From Candidatus Hydrogenedentota bacterium (GTDB lineage Bacteria > Hydrogenedentota > Hydrogenedentia > Hydrogenedentales > CAITNO01): a stretch of DNA of 6,631 nt. The stretch lies in NCBI GenBank assembly GCA_903822375.1, contig CAIJOU010000368.1, forward strand, positions 1 through 6,631, given 5' to 3'. A model generated the notes under the pieces. That model worked only from the letters and a program-made list of their open reading frames with translations. It searched no databases and was not told the origin of the DNA. Position 1 is the first letter of the stretch. Each line of letters starts with the position of its first letter. A program made the position numbers and the translations under genes. This document shows positions 1-6,471 of the stretch, piece after piece.

Positions 1-2
1 CG

Positions 3-74
3 CGCATAGACTGCCATCAGGGAACGGACTCCACCGGTGACGTTTACATGAGGAAGCAGGAAGCGGAACTGTAA
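3..74 (+). CDS. Possible C-terminal tail of an upstream gene (partial)
   Basis: An open frame runs in from the left edge and ends at TAA 72-74, giving 23 residues that finish GTDSTGDVYMRKQEAEL. The other two plus-strand frames stop at 7-9 and 38-40. A hairpin begins directly after the stop (75-91), as expected at a gene end. About 16 of 23 third positions are G or C, which is weaker than in the complete genes downstream. The GT-x-S-x-GDVY wording resembles the last residues of some type II secretion / type IV pilin-like proteins (known endings of the NGTxSxGDIxR type), but this is a loose recollection from a very short piece. It could equally be a chance open frame. Confidence 0.3.
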   Translation, partial: RIDCHQGTDSTGDVYMRKQEAEL

Positions 75-91
75 CCGGTTGCGCGCACCGG
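75..91 (+). terminator. Hairpin just after the upstream stop codon
   Basis: CCGGT (75-79) pairs with ACCGG (87-91) across a 7-nt loop, starting on the base after the TAA at 72-74. There is no clear T-tract (only TTCCTCTT at 103-110), so it is at best a weak terminator or an mRNA 3'-end stabiliser. The main support is its position. Confidence 0.3.
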
Positions 92-112
92 CAGGCGACG
101 GGTTCCTCTTGG

Positions 113-234
113 TCCCCCTTTGAAGGGGGAGGTTCGCGTAAGCGAACGGGGGATGTTGCCCCTTCTCATAGTCTATCGCGGGCAGTCCACATCCCCCGCC
201 CCGCCGCCGGCGGGGCTGCCCCCTTCAAAGGGGA
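113..234. repeat. REPIN-like inverted pair of palindromic units
   Basis: Two related units of about 45 bp face each other. The left unit (113-156) begins TCCCCCTTTGAAGGGGG and ends GGGGGATGT. The right unit (189-234) begins ACATCCCCC and ends CCCCCTTCAAAGGGGA, so the outer and inner ends are inverted copies. A 32-bp spacer (157-188) separates them. Each unit has an outer hairpin made of the C-run and G-run, and a second, inner hairpin. On the left the inner hairpin is GTTCGC/GCGAAC with loop GTAA (132-147). On the right it is GCCCCGCC/GGCGGGGC with loop GCC (198-216). The inner stems differ in sequence but both pair perfectly. This doublet layout matches REPIN/MITE-like elements. No transposase is visible in the window. 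Confidence 0.65.
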
Positions 235-340
235 CTGAATACATGCCCCTGCGATGATTTGCCGGCACTTCATGGGCTTGCGCAGGAACCATGTTGAATG
301 CGATTGCCCTGCTCCAAACGTGTTTTTCTGCCCGCAAAAC

Positions 341-349
341 TGCTACTAT
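341..349 (+). promoter_or_regulatory. Candidate extended -10 promoter for apt
   Basis: TGCTACTAT fits an extended -10 element (TGn followed by TACTAT, compared with TATAAT). No good -35 is present: the expected position (about 321-326) reads TGTTTT. If used, transcription would start near 356 and leave a leader of roughly 64 nt before the apt start. The rest of 235-419 shows no gene, RNA or riboswitch that I can recognise. Confidence 0.3.
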
Positions 350-419
350 ACGTCCCGGCGGCGCCGTCCGGACCGCTGCTGCTTCCCCGAATCTCACTAT
401 TTGCGGAGAAAAACGCCCG

Positions 420-956
420 ATGGACCTGCAGGAACTTGCCGAGACGATTCGCAACGTGCCCGACTTCCCGAAACCGGGCATCCAGTTCAAGGACATCTCC
501 ACGCTGGTGCTGCGTCCGGACGCATTCCGCGAGGTCATTGCGCGGCTGATAAAGCGCTACGAGGGCGCGGGGCTGGACGCGATCGTCGGCATCGACGCGC
601 GCGGGTTCATCTTTGGCGGCACACTGGCCTATGAGATGCGGTTGCCCTTTGTGATGGCCCGCAAGAAGGGCAAACTGCCGGCGGACACAATCAGCGAGAC
701 CTTCCAGCTCGAATACGGTTCGGACACGCTTGAAATCCACCGGGACTCGCTGCATCCCGGACAGAAGGTGGTTATCGTCGACGACCTGCTCGCCACGGGC
801 GGCACGGTGGCGGCGGTTGCGCGCATGGTGCGTCGGCTTGAGGCGGAGGTGGTGGAGGCGGCATTCGTGGTGGAACTGCCGCCGCTCAACGGCCGCAAGA
901 ACCTCGGCGCAATGGATATCCCCGTGTTTTCGCTGGTCGAGTTCATGGTGGACTGA
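420..956 (+). CDS. apt: Adenine phosphoribosyltransferase
   Basis: This enzyme condenses adenine with PRPP to give AMP and pyrophosphate (purine salvage, cytoplasm). The protein is 178 residues, close to the usual 170-185 for bacterial Apt. The N-terminus has the family hallmark VPDFPKPGIQFKDIS (13-27). Next come the IVGIDARGFIFG segment (55-66) and the flexible-loop region VMARKKGKLP (78-87). The PRPP-binding motif VVIVDDLLATGGT follows at 117-129, with the acidic pair D121-D122. The ATG at 420 is chosen because GGAGA sits at 405-409, about 10 nt upstream, and translation from it starts exactly where Apt homology begins. The frame stays open 43 codons further back to an ATG at 291, but that extension is unlike any Apt. 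It appears to be a single-gene unit, with palindromic repeat pairs on both sides. Identity is near certain. Confidence 0.96.
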   Translation: MDLQELAETIRNVPDFPKPGIQFKDISTLVLRPDAFREVIARLIKRYEGAGLDAIVGIDARGFIFGGTLAYEMRLPFVMARKKGKLPADTISETFQLEYGSDTLEIHRDSLHPGQKVVIVDDLLATGGTVAAVARMVRRLEAEVVEAAFVVELPPLNGRKNLGAMDIPVFSLVEFMVD

Positions 957-960
957 AGAA

Positions 961-1034
961 TGTGGGACAGCCGCCCTCGGCTGTCGGCTTGCAACAAATG
1001 CCATGGAATGACAGCCGAGGGCGGCTGTCCCACA
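961..1034. repeat. Perfect 25-bp inverted repeat of nested palindromes
   Basis: The arm at 961-985 is exactly reverse-complementary to the arm at 1010-1034, with a 24-bp spacer (986-1009). Each arm is also a palindrome by itself: GACAGCCG (966-973) pairs with CGGCTGTC (978-985) around CCCT, and the right arm mirrors this. The element can therefore form either two small hairpins or one long stem. The left arm starts five bases after the apt stop codon, so it may also protect or terminate apt mRNA, although no T-tract follows. The inverted doublet of palindromes resembles a REPIN. It is unrelated in sequence to the pair upstream of apt. Confidence 0.85.
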
Positions 1035-1050
1035 CTATCCGAAAACAACC

Positions 1051-1065
1051 CGCCCCGCAGGGGCG
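1051..1065 (+). repeat. Short GC hairpin in the leader of the HAD gene
   Basis: CGCCCC (1051-1056) pairs with GGGGCG (1060-1065) around the loop GCA. It lies 11 nt before the Shine-Dalgarno region (AAGGAAG, 1077-1083) of the downstream gene. No T-run follows on the plus strand. It could be a minor leader structure or a remnant of a repeat. I assign no function. Confidence 0.35.
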
Positions 1066-1091
1066 CAATAAGCATCAAGGAAGCATCATTC

Positions 1092-1928
1092 ATGGAACAG
1101 CGTCTACTGCCCGGAACACGGATTGAAATCGTCAACGAGAACATCGAGCGGGGCCGCCTGAAACACCTGCTCTTCGACTTCGACGGGACGATCAGCATCC
1201 TGCGCGAGGGCTGGCCGGAAATCATGGCGCCCGTGTGCGTGGAGATGGTCTGCGGCGAGACCGAGCCGACCCAGGCAATCATCGACGAGGTCAACAAGAT
1301 GATCGACGACACCACGGGCATCCAGACCATCTACCAGATGGAATGCCTGCAGGAAATGGTCATCGCCCACGGGCTGGTCCCGAAGGACAATGTGCTCTCC
1401 CCGGCCGAATACAAGCAGATCTACCTCGACCGGCTCATGGTGCCCGTGCGCGCGCGCATCGCCAGGCTCGAAGCGGGCGAGAAGACCGTGGCGGACTTTA
1501 CCGTGGCCGGGTCCATCCAGTTCCTTGAGATTCTGTCGAAGCGCAGCGTGCACATGTACGTGTTCAGCGGCACCGACCAGGACGACGTGCGCAACGAGGC
1601 GGGCAAGCTGGGCGCCGCACCGTTCTTCGAGGAGATCTGGGGCGCGCTGCCGTCGAAGGAGGAGTACTCCAAGGAAAAGGTCATCCGCGATATCATGACC
1701 CGGCACGACCTGCACGGCCCGCAGGTGCTCGCCGTGGGCGACGGCCCGGTGGAGCTGCGCAATGTGAAGGACGCGGGCGGCATCGCACTGGGCGTCTGCT
1801 CAAACGAGAAGACGGGCAACGGCTGGGACATGCACAAGCGCCAGCGTCTGCTCAAGGCCGGCGCCGACATCCTCGTGCCCGATTTCAACGAGGCGGAAAA
1901 GTTGGTGGCGTACCTGTTTGCGGAATAA
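1092..1928 (+). CDS. HAD-superfamily hydrolase (probable phosphatase)
   Basis: The predicted 278-residue cytoplasmic protein has the HAD signatures in order. Motif I is LLFDFDGTIS with D29 (nucleophile) and D31. Motif II is YVFSGT with S159. A probable motif III lysine is K194 or K196 in YSKEKVIRDI. Motif IV is VGDGPVELR with D217 and E221. An alpha-helical cap probably spans about 37-145, between motifs I and II. Members of this fold mostly remove phosphate from small metabolites, often sugar phosphates; the substrate here is not evident. Motif IV has the GDxxxE form rather than the commoner GDxxxD. The ATG at 1092 is preferred because AAGGAAG lies at 1077-1083 and DFDGT then falls at a normal distance from the N-terminus. 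An upstream in-frame ATG at 960 would translate the palindromic repeat. The next gene, a mannosidase, is 75 bp away, which suggests but does not prove a role in sugar metabolism. Confidence 0.9.
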   Translation: MEQRLLPGTRIEIVNENIERGRLKHLLFDFDGTISILREGWPEIMAPVCVEMVCGETEPTQAIIDEVNKMIDDTTGIQTIYQMECLQEMVIAHGLVPKDNVLSPAEYKQIYLDRLMVPVRARIARLEAGEKTVADFTVAGSIQFLEILSKRSVHMYVFSGTDQDDVRNEAGKLGAAPFFEEIWGALPSKEEYSKEKVIRDIMTRHDLHGPQVLAVGDGPVELRNVKDAGGIALGVCSNEKTGNGWDMHKRQRLLKAGADILVPDFNEAEKLVAYLFAE

Positions 1929-1959
1929 AATGGGGCTGTAGGAACTGGACTGACACAGT

Positions 1960-1981
1960 GGGGCCGGACATGTCCGGCCCC
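1960..1981. terminator. Perfect 22-bp palindrome, possible terminator of the HAD gene
   Basis: GGGGCCGGACA (1960-1970) is followed immediately by its exact reverse complement (1971-1981). In RNA this would make a 9-bp GC stem with a CATG loop, followed by CGTTGTTTA, a modestly T-rich tail. It begins 31 bp after the HAD stop codon and ends 10 bp before the mannosidase ribosome site. It could be a weak intrinsic terminator, an operator for a dimeric regulator of the mannosidase, or an extragenic palindrome. The sequence does not decide between these. Confidence 0.5.
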
Positions 1982-2003
1982 CGTTGTTTACGGGAGTAGG
2001 GAT

Positions 2004-4439
2004 ATGAGCGACATCAAGGACTTTACCCTGCACATGGTCGGCCACGGACATATCGACCCGACCTGGCTGTGGCGTTGGACCGAGGGCTACGAAGAGGTGC
2101 GCGCGACTTTCCGCAGCGCCCTCGACCGGATGAGCGAGACGCCGGAGGTGCATTTCACGGCCAGCAGCGCCTGCTTCTACCAGTGGGTCAAGGAATGCGA
2201 CCCCGAACTGTTCGAGGCGATCCGGGCCCGCGCGCGCGAGGGCCGCTGGGAAATCGTGGGCGGCATGTGGGTCGAACCCGACTGCAACATCCCCTGCGGC
2301 GAATCCTTTGTGCGGCACGGCCTCTATTCACAGCGATTTTTTCAGAAAGAATTTGGCCGCCGCGCAACGGTGGGCTTCAACCCCGACAGTTTCGGCCATG
2401 CCGGCGCGCTGCCCCAGATCCTGAAGAAGCTCGGCATCGACTGTTACGCCTACATGCGTCCCTGGCCGATGGGGGAAATGGACTATCCCGACGGCACCAC
2501 ATTCTGGTGGGAATCGCCCGACGGGTCGCGCGTGCTTGCCGTGAACATCATCGAGAACTACTCCGCCGTGGGCGAGGAACTGCACAAGCGCGTCCGCAAC
2601 ATCACGCGCTATCCGTACCTCAACCCGGGCCAGAAGAACGTCCTGAGCTTCTTCGGTGTCGGCAACCATGGCGGCGGCCCGACCAAACAGGCCATCCAGT
2701 CCCTGCTTGCCGACCAGGAAGATCCTGAACTGCCCACCATAAAGTTCGCGACGCTGCAGAAGTACTTTGAGGCCTTTCTCAATGACACAAAGGCGGAAGA
2801 CATCCCCGTCATCAAAACCGACCTGCAGCACCATGCGCGCGGCTGCTACAGCGTGTGCTCCGAGGTGAAGCGGCTCAACCGGCAGGTGGAGCACGCGCTC
2901 ATGAACGCGGAACGTTTCGCCACGGCGGCCTGGCTCCTTGAGGCGATGCCCTATCCCGAGGACCAGTTCGACAAGGCGTGGAAGGACCTGCTCTACAACC
3001 AGTTCCATGACATCCTCGCGGGCAGCAGCCTCCAGTCGTCCTACACCGACACGCGCGACCAACTCGGCGCCGCGCGTCACCGCGCCGACGTCATCCGAAA
3101 CATGTCCATCCAGGCCATTGCCCGCACCATCGACACCACTTCCGTGGGCAACACAATCGTGGTGATCAACCCGCTCACGTGGCCCGTCGAGGCGGCCGTG
3201 CTTGCGCCGCCCATTGCGGACCGCACGCTGGAAAAACCGCTGCACCTCGTCGATGACACGGGCGCGCAGGTGCCCTGCCAGACCGTGCGCGGCGAGCGCA
3301 TCGATCACAACCGGCATGCGTTCATCGTGCAGCTTCCGGCCATGGGCTACCGCCTCTATCATCTGCGCTCGGACGCGAAGGCAATCCGGTCCACGGCGAT
3401 GCTCGAAGCCTCGCCGGCGCGCCTCGAAAATGCCTGGTGGCGCATCGATTTTGACCCCGCGACCGGCGCCATTTGCGGCCTTTACGACAAGACCAACAAG
3501 ACCGAAGTGCTGCGCCGCGGCAACGTGCTCTCCGCGCTGGTGGACCAGACGGACACCTGGAGCCACGGGCTGGAAGAATGGCGCGTCGAGGCGGGCCGTT
3601 TCGGCCAGGCGCAGATTGACGTGGTGGAGAACGGCGACGTGCTCGCCACCGTGCGCGTGCGCAGCCGCTACGCCAGGTCCGAGGCAATACTCGAAACCAC
3701 GCTGTACCGCGACATTGACACCATCGACTGTTTCCTGCGCGTCAACTGGCAGGAGCAGTACCAGGTGCTCAAGCTCGTGTGGGAAACCAACATTGCCGCC
3801 CCCACCGCCACCTTTGAATCGGCCTACGGCCACACCGAACGGCCGGCCACGGGCGGCGAGGAACCGGGCCAGCAATGGTTCGACCTGAGCGGCACGGCGG
3901 GCGACAAGCCCTGCGGCCTAGCCGTGCTCAACGACAGCAAGTACGGCTTCGACACGCGCGACGGCGTCATGCGCATGACCGTGCTGCGCAGCCCGGCATA
4001 CGCCCACCACGACAACGGCCGCTTCAACGCCGACGACGCCTGGCCCATCATGGACCAGGGCTGGCAGGAACTGCGCTTCCGGCTCGTGCCGCACGGCGGC
4101 GACTGGCGCGACGCGCGCGTGGTCAAGCAGGGCTGGGAACTCAACGCGCCGCCCGTAGTGCATTGCGAATCGGCCCATCCCGGCACGCGCCGCGCGCAGG
4201 CCAGCCTCTTCGGCACAGAGTCGGACAACGTGCTGCTGAGCGTGATCAAGCGCAGCGAGGACGGCAACGACATCATCGTCCGCGGCTACGAGACGGCGGG
4301 ACGGCCCGCCAAGACACGCCTGCATCTCCCCCACCTTGACAAGAACTACGACCTCGCATTCGCCCCGCACGAAATCAAGACCGTGCGCATCGACACCGGC
4401 AACTGGACGCTGCGCGAGGTAAACCTGCTTGAAGAATAG
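2004..4439 (+). CDS. GH38 alpha-mannosidase
   Basis: The 811-residue enzyme should hydrolyse alpha-mannosidic bonds with retention, using a bound divalent metal (usually zinc in GH38). The catalytic domain occupies about residues 8-270. It opens with VGHGHIDPTWLW (12-23; metal ligands H16 and D18). It continues through VGFNPDSFGHAGALPQIL (123-140; D128 is the expected nucleophile and metal ligand) and GVGNHGGGPT (218-227). LQHHARGCYS (274-283) and NQFHDILAGSS (332-342; H335 the expected fourth metal ligand) follow in the helical middle domain. From about 380 there are beta-rich domains, with INPLTWPV and the C-terminal block LAVLNDSKYGFD. There is no signal peptide, so it should act in the cytoplasm on imported oligosaccharides or on mannosyl compounds. 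GGGAG at 1992-1996 sets the start. It is slightly shorter than many bacterial GH38 enzymes (about 850-1000). It probably shares a transcript with the next gene. Linkage specificity cannot be read from the sequence. Confidence 0.95.
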   Translation: MSDIKDFTLHMVGHGHIDPTWLWRWTEGYEEVRATFRSALDRMSETPEVHFTASSACFYQWVKECDPELFEAIRARAREGRWEIVGGMWVEPDCNIPCGESFVRHGLYSQRFFQKEFGRRATVGFNPDSFGHAGALPQILKKLGIDCYAYMRPWPMGEMDYPDGTTFWWESPDGSRVLAVNIIENYSAVGEELHKRVRNITRYPYLNPGQKNVLSFFGVGNHGGGPTKQAIQSLLADQEDPELPTIKFATLQKYFEAFLNDTKAEDIPVIKTDLQHHARGCYSVCSEVKRLNRQVEHALMNAERFATAAWLLEAMPYPEDQFDKAWKDLLYNQFHDILAGSSLQSSYTDTRDQLGAARHRADVIRNMSIQAIARTIDTTSVGNTIVVINPLTWPVEAAVLAPPIADRTLEKPLHLVDDTGAQVPCQTVRGERIDHNRHAFIVQLPAMGYRLYHLRSDAKAIRSTAMLEASPARLENAWWRIDFDPATGAICGLYDKTNKTEVLRRGNVLSALVDQTDTWSHGLEEWRVEAGRFGQAQIDVVENGDVLATVRVRSRYARSEAILETTLYRDIDTIDCFLRVNWQEQYQVLKLVWETNIAAPTATFESAYGHTERPATGGEEPGQQWFDLSGTAGDKPCGLAVLNDSKYGFDTRDGVMRMTVLRSPAYAHHDNGRFNADDAWPIMDQGWQELRFRLVPHGGDWRDARVVKQGWELNAPPVVHCESAHPGTRRAQASLFGTESDNVLLSVIKRSEDGNDIIVRGYETAGRPAKTRLHLPHLDKNYDLAFAPHEIKTVRIDTGNWTLREVNLLEE

Positions 4440-4457
4440 CGCCAAGGATATCCGCAC

Positions 4458-4916
4458 ATGAATCTTGAACGCGTCGAGGAACTCTGCCTGCGCTACCTCG
4501 GCCAGGCCGTCAACCCGCTCGTGCCCGTGGTGAAGCTGCATGCCTACCTCGTGCGTGAAGACGCCGAACAGGCCCCCTCCCTGCCGAGGCTGCTCGATTT
4601 TCTGCGCCACCATGCCGAAATCGTTGTGCTGGATGGCCCCGGTGAGGACGACCCGGTCGGAACCGAGGGATTCGCCGCCGCCGGATTCATGATGGGTCCG
4701 CGCGCCATGGCCAAAACGCGCGTGCCGTCACGCGAACAGATGTTCGCCATGATGTTCGAGCAGATCGACGAGATGCGCGAGAAACTCGACTCGGCGCTGG
4801 CGAGCGCCCGCGAGGAAAAAAACGCGGAACTTGTTGCGCAACTGGAAGATGCGATTCGCCGGTCCGAAGAACTGCGGGCGAAGATTCAGCGCTTTGGGCA
4901 GGGGGAGATGAACTGA
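4458..4916 (+). CDS. Unknown 152-residue protein, helical, coupled to the mannosidase
   Basis: I do not recognise this family. The start ATG lies 18 bp after the mannosidase stop, with AAGGA at 4444-4448, so the two genes are very likely co-transcribed. Residues 1-60 (LERVEELCLRYLG ... LPRLLDFLRHHAEIVVLDG) look like several short helices followed by a strand, a pattern compatible with a winged-helix-like fold. Residues 60-92 form a linker rich in Gly, Ala and Pro, with FMMGPRAMAKTRVP near its end. Residues 95-146 are strongly charged and helical (MFEQIDEMREKLDSALASAREE and onward), very likely a coiled coil suited to dimerisation. There is no signal peptide or membrane span. A regulator or scaffold role is conceivable but unproven. 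Codon use and GC match the neighbours, which supports a real gene. Confidence 0.8.
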   Translation: MNLERVEELCLRYLGQAVNPLVPVVKLHAYLVREDAEQAPSLPRLLDFLRHHAEIVVLDGPGEDDPVGTEGFAAAGFMMGPRAMAKTRVPSREQMFAMMFEQIDEMREKLDSALASAREEKNAELVAQLEDAIRRSEELRAKIQRFGQGEMN

Positions 4917-4945
4917 CGGCGCGGCCCGTTTTGGCGAGGAATGCT

Positions 4946-4980
4946 GGGCGCAGGTGAATAAACCTGCCCGGATTTCTTCC
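4946..4980 (+). terminator. Likely intrinsic terminator after the mannosidase unit
   Basis: GCAGGT (4950-4955) pairs with ACCTGC (4962-4967) around the loop GAATAA. GG at 4947-4948 can extend the stem with CC at 4968-4969 across one bulged base. The stem is followed by GGATTTCTTCC, a partly T-rich tail. It lies 30-50 bp after the stop of the 152-residue gene and before the ribosome site of the next gene. This suggests that the propeller gene is a separate transcription unit, although I found no convincing promoter for it. Confidence 0.45.
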
Positions 4981-5026
4981 ATATTGCAGTACCATGTGAT
5001 CCAGTCTGGAAAACAAGGAGCTGTGC

Positions 5027-6403
5027 ATGCTGTCCGCTTTATTGGCCACGATGGTCTTTTTGTCCGCCCAACCCGCCCCCCGATCCCGCAACTTCGTTCT
5101 TGAAACCGGCCTAAAGGTCTGGGACGTGGACGTTTCGGACATGAACGGCGACGGGATGGCCGACATACTGCTGCTCACCTCCGATGACCAAAGCTATCCG
5201 CTCAAGAAGGAACTGGCGCTCTTCCTGTCCGACGGCAAGGGCGGCTATCCCACCAAACCGTCGGCCGTGCTGCCGCTTGACCCGTCGATGGGCGCGGCCA
5301 TGCTGGCCGAATGCGACGGCAAGCCGCCCAAGGAACTGGTGGTGCTGGACGCGGCGGGCGCGCTGGTGTACCGTTTCGAGGCGGGCGAGTTCAAGAAGGT
5401 CGGCGAGCCGCGCTTCCCGTCGCTGCTGCCCAGCCATGCCAAGGAACCCTCCTTTCTCAAGCACAGCGCCAAGGACCTGCTCGGCGACGGCCGCGACCTG
5501 TGGTTCATCCCCACCCCGACAGGCTATGACCTGCGGCGCATGGACGGGACGGTGGCGTTGGCTGAATGCGACGTGATCAGCGAGATGCGCCGTGAGGAAA
5601 ACACCTACATTGTGCACCGGCTGCCCGCCGTGCACCCCTTCGACGTGCCCGGCGAGCAGCACAAGGGCATCGCCTTTCTCAGCGACGCCTTCGCCGATTT
5701 CGCCCACGGCCCCGACTGGAAACAGCATGAACGATTCCGCATTCCCATTAACCTGGCGGAAAAATGGCAGGGCGAGGCCAAGATGGAGGATTTCAACAAT
5801 GACGGGTTGCCGGACCTGGTGGTGACGCAGACGAAGGGCACCATTAACATGATGGCGCAGACACAGGTCTACCTCGCCAAGGAATCTTTCAAGTATCCCG
5901 AAACGCCCACCAAGACCTTTTCCAACAAGGGCGGCGTGTCCAGCCCGATACTGATTGACGTGGACGGCGACAAGCGCAAGGACGTGGTGCTCATCAGCAT
6001 TCCACTGGGCGTGACCAATTTCATCAACTTCTTTGTTCGCGGCAAGATCGCCATCCGTGCCGACGTATACCTGTTCAACGGCACCGATTTCGGCGACAAA
6101 CCGACCTTTTCCACCGGCCTGACCATGGACGCCCCCGAGGGTCGGGAGCGCGTGGCCTACACCTTCGGCGATTTCAACGGCGACGGCCGGCTCGATGTGG
6201 CCTTCGGCAAGGAAAGCGACACGCTGGCCATTCGCATTGGGGAAAAAGAGAAGTTCCTGTCGTCCGACCCATGGGTCACCATCAAGGTGCCCAGTTTCGG
6301 CATGGCCGACGAATACGACCTCAACGGCAACGCCGCACAGGATATCGTGATGTACCATCCGGGCGGGCCCAACGCAAAACGGGTGGACGTGATTGTGTTC
6401 TGA
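5027..6403 (+). CDS. FG-GAP/VCBS-type beta-propeller protein, probably exported
   Basis: The 458-residue protein is built almost entirely of calcium-loop propeller repeats. Clear D-x-(N/D)-(G/N)-(D/N)-x3-D loops lie at 38-46 (DMNGDGMAD), 255-263 (DFNNDGLPD), 311-319 (DVDGDKRKD), 382-390 (DFNGDGRLD) and 431-439 (DLNGNAAQD). Degenerate versions lie at 95-103 (ECDGKPPKE), 150-157 (DLLGDGRD, one residue short) and 206-214 (DVPGEQHKG). The spacing is mostly 49-57 residues, about one blade each. The N-terminus MLSALLATMVFLSA looks like a short signal peptide, perhaps cut after A14, but it lacks the usual positive charge. The ATG at 5027 has AAGGAG at 5015-5020, and an in-frame stop at 4997-4999 rules out a much longer N-terminus. 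No enzyme domain, sortase or C-terminal sorting signal is seen. Such proteins usually act outside the cytoplasm in binding or adhesion; the ligand is unknown. Confidence 0.88.
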   Translation: MLSALLATMVFLSAQPAPRSRNFVLETGLKVWDVDVSDMNGDGMADILLLTSDDQSYPLKKELALFLSDGKGGYPTKPSAVLPLDPSMGAAMLAECDGKPPKELVVLDAAGALVYRFEAGEFKKVGEPRFPSLLPSHAKEPSFLKHSAKDLLGDGRDLWFIPTPTGYDLRRMDGTVALAECDVISEMRREENTYIVHRLPAVHPFDVPGEQHKGIAFLSDAFADFAHGPDWKQHERFRIPINLAEKWQGEAKMEDFNNDGLPDLVVTQTKGTINMMAQTQVYLAKESFKYPETPTKTFSNKGGVSSPILIDVDGDKRKDVVLISIPLGVTNFINFFVRGKIAIRADVYLFNGTDFGDKPTFSTGLTMDAPEGRERVAYTFGDFNGDGRLDVAFGKESDTLAIRIGEKEKFLSSDPWVTIKVPSFGMADEYDLNGNAAQDIVMYHPGGPNAKRVDVIVF

Positions 6404-6444
6404 CGCTAAGTGCAACGCGAGGAGCACAAGTAAAGGGCCGTAAG

Positions 6445-6454
6445 GTTCGCGAAC
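6445..6454. repeat. GTTCGCGAAC palindrome
   Basis: This 10-bp perfect palindrome sits in the context AGGTTCGC-GAACGGG. It recalls the inner stem of the left unit at 130-150 (AGGTTCGC, loop GTAA, GCGAACGGG) with part of the stem and loop lost. It may be a decayed relative of that repeat, or coincidence. Confidence 0.3.
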
Positions 6455-6471
6455 GGGAAACGTGTCGCTAG

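Noticed and set aside
113..234. CRISPR array or tRNA-like structure in the left gap
   Set aside because: There are only two units, they are inverted rather than direct, and no cloverleaf or regularly spaced spacers are present.
291..419. In-frame ATG at 291 that would lengthen Apt by 43 residues
   Set aside because: The extension does not resemble Apt, and GGAGA at 405-409 points to ATG 420, which gives the usual protein length.
270..1004. Minus-strand open frame opposite apt
   Set aside because: It is a shadow of apt, whose PRPP motif and N-terminal signature are unmistakable.
960..1091. In-frame ATG at 960 that would lengthen the HAD protein by 44 residues
   Set aside because: The added stretch is a translation of the palindromic repeat and leader, has no good ribosome site, and lies ahead of the normal HAD N-terminus. 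ATG 1092 has AAGGAAG upstream.
2328..3875. Long minus-strand open frame of 515 codons opposite the mannosidase
   Set aside because: It is the mirror of a well-supported GH38 gene in GC-rich DNA. Its translation is low-complexity (rich in His, Val, Gly, Ala and Arg) with no recognisable motif.
405..6020. New defence or mobile system
   Set aside because: No transposase, integrase, nuclease, reverse transcriptase or toxin-antitoxin pair is visible; the genes are metabolic or surface-type with uniform composition.
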